Below are positions 36,296 through 45,154 of a stretch of DNA of 64,000 nt, piece by piece. The DNA is taken from the NCBI RefSeq assembly GCF_001189295.1, contig NZ_CP012159.1, positions 186,001-250,000 on the forward strand. Direction: 5' to 3'. The notes under the pieces were generated by a model that made no database searches, was not told the origin of the DNA, and worked only from the letters and a program-made list of their open reading frames with translations. How positions within the stretch are numbered: position 1 is the stretch's first letter; each line of letters begins with the position of its first letter. The translations under genes and the position numbers were made by a program. This stretch comes from Chondromyces crocatus (GTDB lineage: Bacteria > Myxococcota_A > Polyangia > Polyangiales > Polyangiaceae).

Positions 36296-37890
36296 GATCG
36301 ACACGCGGCGCTGCCTTCTCGTTCGCGGTGGCGATCCTGTTCGCCACCGTCGGGTGCGGGGTCGATGGCGAAGGCGCGCCGCATCTCGGCAGCCCCGGGT
36401 TCGTCCCGCTCGACAGGCCGGACACGCCCGGGAACACGCTGCTGTTCCGGTTCGCTCCCGGGGACGTGGTCGACACGTACGGGTCGCCTTCGGGCGAGTT
36501 TCTGGTTCACTACACCCGCGATGGGGTGAACGCGGTGCCGGCCGCGGACGTGGACGGCAGCGGTGTCCCCGACTTCGTCGAGGAGGTGGGAACGACCTAC
36601 GACGAGGTGCTCGCGTTCTACATGGAGGAGCTGGGCTTCCGGCACCCGGTGCGCGACGGGCAGGTGGCGATCAACGGGGGTGACGCGCGCTTCGACGTGT
36701 ACCTCGTGGACTTCGCCGGGACGGGCGATGGGACGTTCCAGCTCGACCCTGACGGGTGCTCGGCGTCGCTGCCCGCGGTGTGCGCGGGCTACATGATCTC
36801 GGAGAACGACTTCGTGGGGTACGGGTATCCGTCGACGCGGGTCGCCAACCGGATCCTGGCGAGCCACGAGCTGTTCCATGCGGTGCAAGCCGCGTACGAC
36901 GCCGGTCAGGGGAGCGTCCTCAGCGAGGGGTCGGCGGTGTGGGCGACGGAGGCGTTCGACCCGGCGCTCAATGATTTCGAGGCGTTCATCCGCGGCTACC
37001 TGCGCAACCCGGACCGCTCGCTGAACGTGCCGCTGCCAGGTCCGGTGGATCCCTTCAGCTACGGGAGCGCGCTGTACTTCCGGTTCCTCGACGAGCACCA
37101 CGGGGCCGGGACGGTGCGCGGGCTGTGGGAGCGGTGCGAGGACGGGGCATTCGGGGTCGAGGACCCGGCCTGGATCGAGCAGATCGATCCGCTGCTCACC
37201 GCGAAGGGACAAGGGTCGTTCGCGACGTCGTTCGTCACGTTCGCGACCTGGAACCTGTTCACGGGGAGCCACGCCGATCCAGCGCGCGGTTATGCGCAGG
37301 GGGCGTCATACGAGGGGGTGACGATCGAGGCGGTGGCGGCGCCGTTCAGCGATCGGCTGCGAAGCTTCTATGCGTCGACGCAGTACTACCGGGTCCCGGT
37401 GGGCGACCGCGCCGAGATGACGGCGGCCCTGGTGCCGCAACCGGACACGCCAGAGGACGTGGAGGGGCTGACGCTGCTGCTCGTGCCCGAGCAAGGCAGC
37501 ACGTACGGGTCGGTGACGCAGGTGGAGGATCCTGCGGCGGGCGCGGAGGTGATCGATGTCCGCGCGCACGACGCGCTGGTGGTGGCGGTGGTCAACGGGC
37601 TCACGCGCGGGTCGTCACGACGGCCGACGCTGTGCATCGGCTCGCCGGACGAGGTGAAGGCGTGCGCGGACGAGGTGTCGGGCGGCGGCGGCGACGGAGG
37701 GAGCGGCGGCGGCGACGGGGGGAGCGGGGCGGGAGGCGAGGAGCCAGCGCCGCGCTCGGACCGCATGGACGACGCGGGCTGCGGGTGCCGAGCGGCCGGC
37801 GGCGCGGCGGCGACGGGTGAAGGCGCGGGGCTGCTCGCCGCGGTGGCGCTGGCCGCGGCGGGTTACCGGCGGCGTCGTCGGCCTGCGTAG
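36292..37890 (+). CDS. Secreted metalloprotease-like protein with MYXO-CTERM-like tail
   Basis: A 532-residue protein with GTG start. The signal (AAFSFAVAILFATVGC) resembles a lipobox (VGC). The mature part holds ILASHELFHAVQAAYD with HExxH (His192, Glu193, His196), a zinc-protease motif, in a region resembling myxobacterial peptidase families; YGSALYFRFLDEHHG follows. The C-terminus is Gly/Ser-rich then CGC, a hydrophobic helix (GAGLLAAVALAAAG) and RRRRRP, matching the MYXO-CTERM sorting signal for surface display. GTGA overlap with the HmuY-like gene suggests joint use. The 3' end overlaps the convergent subtilisin by 28 bases. Confidence 0.82.
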   Translation: MRSTRGAAFSFAVAILFATVGCGVDGEGAPHLGSPGFVPLDRPDTPGNTLLFRFAPGDVVDTYGSPSGEFLVHYTRDGVNAVPAADVDGSGVPDFVEEVGTTYDEVLAFYMEELGFRHPVRDGQVAINGGDARFDVYLVDFAGTGDGTFQLDPDGCSASLPAVCAGYMISENDFVGYGYPSTRVANRILASHELFHAVQAAYDAGQGSVLSEGSAVWATEAFDPALNDFEAFIRGYLRNPDRSLNVPLPGPVDPFSYGSALYFRFLDEHHGAGTVRGLWERCEDGAFGVEDPAWIEQIDPLLTAKGQGSFATSFVTFATWNLFTGSHADPARGYAQGASYEGVTIEAVAAPFSDRLRSFYASTQYYRVPVGDRAEMTAALVPQPDTPEDVEGLTLLLVPEQGSTYGSVTQVEDPAAGAEVIDVRAHDALVVAVVNGLTRGSSRRPTLCIGSPDEVKACADEVSGGGGDGGSGGGDGGSGAGGEEPAPRSDRMDDAGCGCRAAGGAAATGEGAGLLAAVALAAAGYRRRRRPA

Positions 37891-39641
37891 GCGGCGACGG
37901 CGAGGGCGGCGACGGAGAAGCCGAGTCCGCCGATGCTGCGTGCGGGGGCGGGAGCGAAGGCGCAGCCGCCCTCGTCGGCGGCGTCGGCCTTGGGCTTGTC
38001 GTCGGGCGGTGACGGCGGCTCGGGCTCGGGGGGGGGACGCTCGGCGAGCGCGGTCGTGAGCGCGGTGAGGGGGTTGATCACGCCGTAGCCGTAGACGGGG
38101 TCGTGGCCGTTCTCGTCGGGCACGGCGAGATCGGCGGGGCTCGCGGTGCGGATCATCAGGTCGTAGAAGTGTTCGGCGGTGAGCTCGGGCGCGGCGCTGG
38201 CGAGGAGGGCGGCGACGCCCGCGACCACCGGGCACGCCGACGAGGTGCCGCCGAAGAGGTCGGTGTAATTGCCGCTGCTGTAGCCGCCGCCGCCGCGGAT
38301 GTCGGTGGTCACGGTGCCGGCGGGGGCGACGAGGGAGACAGCGGCGCCGAAGTTCGTGAAGGTGGTCTTGTCGCCCCAGTGGTTGACGGCGCCGATGGCG
38401 AACACCGAGGGGAGGGCCTGGATCTCTTGCGGCTCGATCTCGCGGCTGTCGTTGCCAGCGGCGAAGATCACGAGCGCGCCCTTGCCGCCGCGGCCGTCGC
38501 GGAAGACCTTGTCCACGGCGTCGGCGACGACCTGCGGGACGGGCAGGCCCTTGTCGTACCCCCAGCTGTTGGAGACGACGGCTGCGTCGGTGCGAAGCGC
38601 AAAGTCGAAGGCCTCGACGGCGGCGGAGACGGGCAGCTCGAAGTCGGCGAGGAGGCGCACGCAGCTCAAGCGGCAGTCGGGGCAGACGCCCGCGATGCCC
38701 TCGTCGTTGTCGGTCGCGGCAGCGACGATGCCGGCGCACGCGGTGCCATGCCCTGCGCCAGAGTCGCTCGCGGCGTAGCTGCCGTCGCCCGTGGGACTGA
38801 CCACGTCGAGGCTGGTGTCGAGCTTGGCCACGAGGTCGGGGTGGCCGAGGTCGCAGCCCGTGTCGACGATGACCACGCGGGTGTCGGGATCGCCGCGGTG
38901 CAGTCCCCAGGTCTCCGGCATGCGGAGCTTGTTGAGGTACCACTGGTCCGGAAGCATGGGGTCGTTGGGGGTGAAGGGCTCGGCGGCGGGGCGGACGCGG
39001 AGGTAGAGGTTCGGGACGGCTTGCTCGACGCCGCGCGCGACCTCGGCCTGGAGGCGCACGGCGAGCGCAAGGCCGTCGGCGTCGTGGTCCGCGTCGGCGC
39101 TCTCGGCGAGCCACAGGCCGAGGGCGGGCATGAGGGGACGCACGAGGCGCACGCCGGCGGCTTCGACGGCGGCCTCGGCGCCAGGGGAGATCTGGACGAT
39201 GGCGGTGTGGTCGACGAGCGCGTCGACGGTGCGCGGTGCGCGGAGGTCGCCCGTCGAGGCGAAGGGGGCAACGCCGGCGTCGTGGGCGAAGGCATCGGCG
39301 TGGGCGAAGCTGGCGTCGTAACGGAGGCGCACGCGGGTGAGGCGGCGGCCCTGGGCGTCGACGGAAGGTGCGCCGAGGCGCTCGGCAGCGACGAGGCGCG
39401 CGCCGTCGAGGAACGCGGAGGACGCGGCGGCCGTGGGCGCCGTGGGCACCGTGGAGGTCACCCGAGGGAGCGCGGACACCGCGACTGCCGTCGGCAGCGC
39501 GGGGGGGACGGGCGCGGTGGGTGCGGCCAGGGCGGTGGACGCGGCGAGCGCGGCGAGCGCGACGAGCGCGGTGGACGCGGAGAACAACGAAGGGGCGACG
39601 AGCCCCACGAGGCGAGCCAGGGTGCGTGCCATGCGCGTCAT
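37863..39641 (-). CDS. Subtilisin-like S8 serine protease with MYXO-CTERM-like tail
   Basis: A 592-residue protein. A signal peptide precedes a propeptide-like region (about 40-230) and the S8 domain: VVIVDTGCDLGHPD with Asp260, GAGHGTACAGI with His298, AAGND with Asn397 and GGTSSACPVVAG with Ser467. The catalytic set is complete. The tail is GGCAFAPAPARS, a hydrophobic helix and RRRRR, the MYXO-CTERM pattern. It faces the metalloprotease gene tail to tail. ATG at 39639-39641 is preferred; a second in-frame ATG is nine bases later. Confidence 0.93.
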   Translation of the reverse strand: MTRMARTLARLVGLVAPSLFSASTALVALAALAASTALAAPTAPVPPALPTAVAVSALPRVTSTVPTAPTAAASSAFLDGARLVAAERLGAPSVDAQGRRLTRVRLRYDASFAHADAFAHDAGVAPFASTGDLRAPRTVDALVDHTAIVQISPGAEAAVEAAGVRLVRPLMPALGLWLAESADADHDADGLALAVRLQAEVARGVEQAVPNLYLRVRPAAEPFTPNDPMLPDQWYLNKLRMPETWGLHRGDPDTRVVIVDTGCDLGHPDLVAKLDTSLDVVSPTGDGSYAASDSGAGHGTACAGIVAAATDNDEGIAGVCPDCRLSCVRLLADFELPVSAAVEAFDFALRTDAAVVSNSWGYDKGLPVPQVVADAVDKVFRDGRGGKGALVIFAAGNDSREIEPQEIQALPSVFAIGAVNHWGDKTTFTNFGAAVSLVAPAGTVTTDIRGGGGYSSGNYTDLFGGTSSACPVVAGVAALLASAAPELTAEHFYDLMIRTASPADLAVPDENGHDPVYGYGVINPLTALTTALAERPPPEPEPPSPPDDKPKADAADEGGCAFAPAPARSIGGLGFSVAALAVAAYAGRRRRR

Positions 39642-39740
39642 CGAGCCTCCGGATGCGAGCGCATGGTAACGCGCCAGGGCCGATCCTGGCGAGCGAGAGC
39701 GCGCCCAGCGCTCCCCGGGGTGCGCGCTCGGTCGTTGGCC

Positions 39741-39762
39741 TGACGATCGGGTGACGATCGGG
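39741..39762. repeat. 11-bp direct repeat in a divergent promoter region
   Basis: TGACGATCGGG occurs twice in tandem. It lies in the 293-base gap between the minus-strand subtilisin (start 39641) and the plus-strand propeller gene (start 39935), where both promoters should be. A paired regulator site is possible. Nothing else was recognised in the gap. Confidence 0.4.
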
Positions 39763-39934
39763 AGCAGAAAGCAGGGGTCGCGAGCGGCGGCCGCACAGCT
39801 GCCGAGGGGCCCGCGGGGAAGGGTTCGCCGTACGAGCTGGCGATCGCGCTGGAGCGTGACGAGCGCGGGTGTTCCCTTGACAGGGAGAGGAGCCGTCGCC
39901 ATTGCTGGCGGCTCGCTCGACCGAGGAGGGTGCC

Positions 39935-41746
39935 ATGTCGCGCTGTCGCTTCATCCATGTCACGGCCTTCGCGTTGATGTTGCTGCCGGCCACAGGCTGC
40001 GGCGGAGGAGGCGACGGCAGCACGTCCGGTGGGGCCAGCGGTCAAGGCGGTCAAGGGGGGGACGGGGTGCGCATCGACGTCAGCGCGATCCGCATCGAGC
40101 CGCTGGATGCGGTGCTGGACGTGCCTCACGGGACGCCCGTCTCGCTCGCGTACCGGGTGTTCGGCACGCCGGTGAGCGGGGGGCCGGAGGTGGTGCTCGA
40201 CGCCACGTTGAGCTTCTCGCGGCCAGGGCTCGGTACGTTCACGGGGCCGCAGTTCAGTGGGTCCGGGGAGCGGGGTGGGACGGGTACGGTGACCGCGACC
40301 TACGGGGAGGTCGAGAGCACGACGTCGCTCACGCTCGATGTTCACGCCGACATCGCGCTCGATGGGCTCGCGCCGGCTCTGATCCCCGCGGTGCTCGCCG
40401 CGACCGACGACCCTGCGCTCTCGCCAGCGTGGAGCTACCCGGAGGACGGGACGGTGATCCCGCCGAACGTCTACGATGTGGCCTTCCGCTTCGCGCCGCA
40501 GGGCGGGAGCGACGCTTTCCTCGTGCGGTTCGCTGGAGAGGGTGGCGCGGTGCAGGTGCTGACCACGCAGCCCGAGCTGACCTTGACGCCGACGAACTGG
40601 AACCTCGTCGTGGACCTGCTCGGTCCCGGGGCGCTGGAGGTGACGACGTACGGGTTTGCGAGCGCAGACCCGTCGCGCGCGGGGACGAGCACGCGGACGT
40701 TCCACCGCTCGGAAAGCGCGCTCCGGGGGGCCATGTACTACTGGTCGTCGAAGGGCGATCACGCGCCAGTGCAGCCGAACGAGGACGCGACGGCGCCGCG
40801 CGGCTACTTCCGGTTCGACTTCACGAACGCCGAGCCCGGGGGGAAGGCGGAGCTGTTCCTGGGCTTCAACCGCGCAGGCAATGTCTGCGTCGGGTGCCAC
40901 TCGATCACGCGCGATGGCAAGCGCTTCGCCACGTCATACGAGGGCGACACGCGCTGGGGCATCTTCGACGTGGCGTCGACCGCGGACCCGATGCAATACG
41001 ACACGGGAGGGCCGTCGGATCCAGACGCGCTCGGCCACTTCAACACGTTCACGCCCGATGGCCAGTGGCTGCTGGTCTCGGGGGGCTCGATGCTCCGCGC
41101 ATTCGATCTGTCGGCGCCCGCGACCACGCTCGCCGCCTCGTTCCCCACGCAAGAGGCGGCCACGCACATCGCGGTCTCGCCAAGGGACGGCGCGACGGTG
41201 CTCTACGTCGAGGATCGCTCGGGCCCCGGAGGGACGCGGGCGCAGAGCGGGCGGTTGGTGCGCATCCGCTGGGACGCCGCACAGCGGGCATTCGTCGACC
41301 GGGAGGTGTTCCTGGAGGAGGCGGGCGCGTCGCTGTACTACCCGGCGATCTCGCCCGACGGGGCGTGGGTGCTCTACAACCGCACGACGAGCGGCAGCTC
41401 GCTGAGCAACCCGCTGGCCGAGGTGTGGGCGCGGCGTCTCGACGGCGGCGAGCCGGTCCAGCTGTCTCGCGCCAACCAGGGGCCCGCGCTGTCGAATTCG
41501 TGGGCGCGCTGGGCGCCGTTCACGGCCGACGACGGTCACGGCAACCCGCGCTACTTCTTCACGTTCTCGTCGGTGCGGCCGTACGGCAGCGCTGCCGGTA
41601 ACCCGCAGCTCTGGCTGTCGAGCTTCGATCCGTCGGGCAACGCCGACGATCCGAGCACGCCAGCGCTGTGGCTGCCCATGCAGAGTCTCTCCCTCAACAA
41701 CCACGCTGCGCAATGGACCGAGATCTTCGTGAACGTCCCGCAGTGA
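39935..41746 (+). CDS. Haem-motif beta-propeller lipoprotein
   Basis: A 603-residue lipoprotein (signal to LLPATGC). An N-terminal Ig-like region is followed by SESALRGAMYYWSS and a single c-type haem motif, CVGCH, in NRAGNVCVGCHSITRDGKR. A TolB/WD40-like propeller follows (GHFNTFTPDGQWLLVSGG, then THIAVSPRDGATVLYVED, then YYPAISPDGAWVLYN and RYFFTFSS). Myxobacteria carry many such haem-propeller lipoproteins; the electron partner is unknown. GAGGAGGG is just upstream of the ATG at 39935, which is preferred to 39902. Confidence 0.85.
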   Translation: MSRCRFIHVTAFALMLLPATGCGGGGDGSTSGGASGQGGQGGDGVRIDVSAIRIEPLDAVLDVPHGTPVSLAYRVFGTPVSGGPEVVLDATLSFSRPGLGTFTGPQFSGSGERGGTGTVTATYGEVESTTSLTLDVHADIALDGLAPALIPAVLAATDDPALSPAWSYPEDGTVIPPNVYDVAFRFAPQGGSDAFLVRFAGEGGAVQVLTTQPELTLTPTNWNLVVDLLGPGALEVTTYGFASADPSRAGTSTRTFHRSESALRGAMYYWSSKGDHAPVQPNEDATAPRGYFRFDFTNAEPGGKAELFLGFNRAGNVCVGCHSITRDGKRFATSYEGDTRWGIFDVASTADPMQYDTGGPSDPDALGHFNTFTPDGQWLLVSGGSMLRAFDLSAPATTLAASFPTQEAATHIAVSPRDGATVLYVEDRSGPGGTRAQSGRLVRIRWDAAQRAFVDREVFLEEAGASLYYPAISPDGAWVLYNRTTSGSSLSNPLAEVWARRLDGGEPVQLSRANQGPALSNSWARWAPFTADDGHGNPRYFFTFSSVRPYGSAAGNPQLWLSSFDPSGNADDPSTPALWLPMQSLSLNNHAAQWTEIFVNVPQ

Positions 41747-41762
41747 CGACCGCTTCGCATCG

Positions 41763-42956
41763 ATGACAGACAACAAGGACGCGGGCCCGCAGACCATCAC
41801 CCCAACCTTGACGCTCCTCTTCGCGGTGGCCTGCGGGGCCATCGTGGCCAACATCTATTACGCCCAGCCGCTGGTGGGCTTGATCGGGCCCGACATCGGG
41901 CTGAGCCCCGAGGCGGCCAGCCTGGTGGTGACGTTGACCCAGCTCGGCTATGGGGCGGGTCTCTTGCTGCTGGTGCCGCTGGGAGACGTGCTGCCGAACC
42001 GGCCGCTCATCCGGTGGATGCTGGCCGCGGTGGTGCTGTCGTCGCTGGCCTCGGCGCTCGCGCCTTCGGCGGCCGTGTTCCTGGTGGCGGCGCTGCTCAC
42101 GGGCGTGAGCACGGTGGTGGTGCAGATGCTGGTGCCGCTGGCCGCGCACATGTCACCCGACGCGATCCGCGGGCGGGTGGTCGGCAACGTGATGGGCGGG
42201 CTCCTGTTCGGGATCCTGCTGGCCCGCCCGATCTCGGGGCTCATCGCCGACGCCTTCGGGTGGCGGGCGGTGTTCTGGGCTTCGGCGGGGATGATGACGC
42301 TGTTCGCCCTCGTGCTGCCCAACCTGTTGCCAGACCGCCGTCCGAGCGGGGGGACATCCTACGGGACACTGCTGTCATCGCTGTGGCCACTGCTCCGCGA
42401 TACGCCGGTGCTGCAGCGGCGGGCGGCGTACCAGGCGGCCTGCTTCGCGGCCTTCAGCCTGTTCTGGACCGCGATCCCGCTCGAGCTCGCAGGCCCTCCG
42501 TTCTCCTTGAGTCAGCGCGGGATCGCGCTCTTCGCACTCGCGGGGGCGGCGGGCGCACTGGCCGCGCCGCTGGCCGGAAGGTTCGCCGACCGCGGGTGGA
42601 CGCGACCCGCTTCCGGGCTCGCGCTCGCGTTTGCGGCACTGTCGTTCCTCGCGACGCGGTACACGGCATCCGTGTCGCTGGCAGGGCTGGTGATCGCGGT
42701 CATCGTGCTCGACTTCGCGGTGCAGACGAACCAGGTGCTCGGCCAGCGCGCGATCTACGCGCTCGACGCAGCGTCACGCAATCGCCTCACCGCGCTCTAC
42801 GTGGCGCTTCTGTTTCTGGGAGGCGCCGTGGGCTCCGGGCTCGCTGGCGTGCTCATGACGCGGGGCGGCTGGAACGCCGTGGCCTGGGCCGGGACGGGCT
42901 TTCCGCTGCTGGCATTGCTGCTCTACGCGACGGAGCAGCGCCGCGCCGAGGGCTGA
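41763..42956 (+). CDS. MFS transporter, DHA1-like exporter
   Basis: A 397-residue protein with about 12 membrane helices. IVANIYYAQPLVGLIGPDIGLSP, the GLGxxxPLGDVLPNR-type loop (LLLVPLGDVLPNRPLIRW) and GLLFGILLARPISGLI are typical of the DHA1/YdhP-like family. It probably exports small molecules using the proton gradient. Starts 16 bases after the propeller gene. A TetR regulator converges with it at 43007, and such pairs are often linked, although here they face one another. Confidence 0.9.
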   Translation: MTDNKDAGPQTITPTLTLLFAVACGAIVANIYYAQPLVGLIGPDIGLSPEAASLVVTLTQLGYGAGLLLLVPLGDVLPNRPLIRWMLAAVVLSSLASALAPSAAVFLVAALLTGVSTVVVQMLVPLAAHMSPDAIRGRVVGNVMGGLLFGILLARPISGLIADAFGWRAVFWASAGMMTLFALVLPNLLPDRRPSGGTSYGTLLSSLWPLLRDTPVLQRRAAYQAACFAAFSLFWTAIPLELAGPPFSLSQRGIALFALAGAAGALAAPLAGRFADRGWTRPASGLALAFAALSFLATRYTASVSLAGLVIAVIVLDFAVQTNQVLGQRAIYALDAASRNRLTALYVALLFLGGAVGSGLAGVLMTRGGWNAVAWAGTGFPLLALLLYATEQRRAEG

Positions 42957-43006
42957 AACCGAGGGGAGCGAGCGCCGCGCGGCCCCCTGGCCGCTCGACG
43001 CTCGGC

Positions 43007-43774
43007 TCAGCGGGAGCGCTTCGAGGCGCCGGACCGAGCCGGAGCCGCTGGACGCGCGGGTGCCTTGCGCTCCGAGGCCTGGCTCGCCGTGGCCTTGCGT
43101 GGGCTCACGGTCTTCTCGGCTGCCTTGCGCCCCTTGGCCGTGCCCTCGACGTCCCGCGCACCGAGACCGAACTCGAAGAGGGTGACCAGCTCGCGGCAGT
43201 TCTCCTTCAGGTCGACCTTGTCTCCGTACGTCGCGTACTGCACCAGCACGCCGTCGATGGCCGAGCGGAGCGTCACTGCTGCGGGGCGGGTGGCGAACCG
43301 GCGGAACTCCCCCTCGGCCTGGCCCTGGCGAAAGATGCTCTCCAGAAAGGAGATGCCGGGTTCATACGAGGTCGCGTCGAACCCGGGCTTGCCGTCCGCC
43401 TTCCGGTAGCCGTTCCAGATCTCCAGGAGCGAGATGGTGTGCGCCGGGTGGGTGCGCATGAACTCGATGCTGCCCTCGATGTAGAGGCGCAGCTTGTCCG
43501 TCGCACGGGGCGCGCGCTCCACCTCGGGCAGCACTGCCTTCACGACCTGCCCCATCACCTCGGCGAAGACCTGCTCGATCAGCTCGTCTTTTCCGGCGAA
43601 GTGGTAGGAGATGACGCCTTTGCTGATCCCGGCCCGCTGCGCGATCTGCGCGAGCGAGGCCTGGGCGTAGCCGCCGGTCGCGATGGCGTCGATCGCACAC
43701 TGGACGATCTGCGCTCGGCGGGCTGCCTCGACGAACGACCCGCTCTGGCCGCCCGACTTGGTCTTCGACACCAC
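43007..43774 (-). CDS. TetR-family regulator with histone H1-like tail
   Basis: About 255 residues with GTG start (43774 or 43771; AAGG lies upstream). The N-terminus holds the TetR helix-turn-helix: RRAQIVQCAIDAIATGG, ASLAQIAQRAGISKGVISYHFAGKDELI. The ligand domain runs to about residue 210 (FATRPAAVTLRSAIDGVLVQYATYG). The last 45 residues are Lys/Ala/Pro/Arg/Ser-rich (KGRKAAEKTVSPRKATASQ), like histone H1 or AT-hook tails, unusual for TetR proteins and possibly adding non-specific DNA contact. Partner may be the MFS gene. Confidence 0.88.
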   Translation of the reverse strand: MVSKTKSGGQSGSFVEAARRAQIVQCAIDAIATGGYAQASLAQIAQRAGISKGVISYHFAGKDELIEQVFAEVMGQVVKAVLPEVERAPRATDKLRLYIEGSIEFMRTHPAHTISLLEIWNGYRKADGKPGFDATSYEPGISFLESIFRQGQAEGEFRRFATRPAAVTLRSAIDGVLVQYATYGDKVDLKENCRELVTLFEFGLGARDVEGTAKGRKAAEKTVSPRKATASQASERKAPARPAAPARSGASKRSR

Positions 43775-43851
43775 GGCCGGCACCTTGCCCGCAGGCGAAA
43801 GGAGCGTCAAGCCAGCCAGCCGCCCGTCCGGCGGCCACCCCGAGGCCGTTC

Positions 43852-44786
43852 TCAGTCGGCCTTCACGAGCAGCGGGAGGAGCGCGAGGCACATCTCGTCG
43901 AGCGTCTCCTCACCGAGAAGCACGTCCTGCGGCCCTGGCAGCGTTGCATCGGCGATGGCGCGCGCGGTGCCCGGGTTGTTCAGCGTGTTGTCGTACTTGC
44001 AGGTGACCTGGATCCGATCGCCCGGACCGATCCGCGGCAGCTCGTCGACGGTGGCGTCATAGGCGTAGAAGCGCTGCCAGTCGAAGTCCCACTAGGTCTC
44101 CTGGAGCAGGCACTCGCGCTCGCCGTTGCGCTCGAGTTCCACCTTCAGGTCGGTCCCCACGTAGTGCATGTGTGCCGCCGCCCCGTAGATCCGCAGCTCG
44201 GGCAGCTCGGGCCCCAGCGTGATCCGCACCGTCTCCAGGTGATCGACGACATTCGCCGGGATGCGGAAGATCGGACCATCGGGGCCGTCGTTCGGTCCTG
44301 GCAAGAGGCCGTCGCCGCTGCCGTCCGGGAAGGGGGCCTCGAAGTTCCCGAACGGGATCGCGGTGGCGCGTCCGCGGGGTCGCCCTCGGGTGTCCCCGTC
44401 TCGCTCCAGGTCCGGAGGATGGAGATCTCCTCTTCGGAAAGGCGCAGGTCGTTCTGGAAGCCGAAACGCGGTGTGCACTCGTCCGTCTCGATCGCGCCCC
44501 ACGGCGGCATCCGGCCCGACTCCGTCTCGCGGACCATGGCCTTGGCGACCGTGCGCGCGTCCTCGTAGGTGCGAATGGCGAACGGCGCGATCTCGCCCCG
44601 GGAATGGCACCCCTGGCAGGAGCGCTGCAGGATGGGGGCGACGTGCGCGTGGTAGGTCGGGGCCTCGACCCGGGTCTTTGCCTCGGTCGCGTCCGAACAC
44701 CCGCACATCGACACCATGACCGCGACCAGCGCGCGCCAGGTCCAGGAGAGCGTCCGCCCCCATTCCTTCGCCCTCGGCATGCTCAT
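43852..44786 (-). pseudogene. Broken c-type haem / copper monooxygenase-like gene
   Basis: Starts with a strong ribosome site (AGGGAGGAACGAA) and ATG at 44786, a signal ending in MCGC, and a c-type haem motif CQGCH. Frame one stays sensible to ETGTPEGDPADAP; then, near 44361, the sensible frame shifts to IPFGNFEAPFPDGSGDG, consistent with a one-base loss in CCACCG-CGATCC. It continues through AAAHMHYVGTDLKVEL, with an HxH copper-type motif, to a TAG (44092-44094). After that the same frame continues WDFDWQRFYAYD to a TGA at 43852, as in intact relatives. Both a frameshift and an in-frame stop argue for a pseudogene rather than a sequencing error. Confidence 0.8.
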
Positions 44787-45154
44787 TTCGTTCCTCCCTC
44801 GTGGTCGTGGATGTCGTTGCAATGGGCAAGTCACACCGTGCCCTGCTCGGACTCGATGCAATGCCCTCACGCCGCCGGCTGGCGAATGCACGGACCCGCA
44901 CGCCCGCGCGCGACGCGTCGCCATCGGGCGCGCGCAGGCACGGGTGTCCGTACGGGCCACATGACCGAATGACCTATATTTTGACCAAACGGACAACATT
45001 TCGCACGACGAGACGAGCCGGTCAATCAGGGCGCAGCACGGGGCGCGCGTCGAAAAGCTGCTGTCCGCCCTGCTCGTCCCTCGATCGCCCGCATCCTGGA
45101 GGACGGGACGGCCGTCGGCTCGACAAGGAGCCTGCGGGTACTACGGGGGGAGGC
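44787..45154. other. Divergent intergenic region
   Basis: A 368-base gap between the pseudogene and the lipoprotein at 45155. The stretch 44965-45003 (ACCTATATTTTGACCAAACG and on) is much richer in A/T than its surroundings and has a TTGACC box, but no -10 at the right spacing, so no promoter is called. Confidence 0.5.

Noticed and set aside
43855-44786. Sequencing error in the haem/copper gene
   Set aside because: Both a frameshift and an independent in-frame TAG would be needed; still, raw reads were not available.
44961-45003. A sigma-70 promoter in the AT-rich stretch
   Set aside because: TTGACC is present, but no -10 box lies at a suitable spacing.
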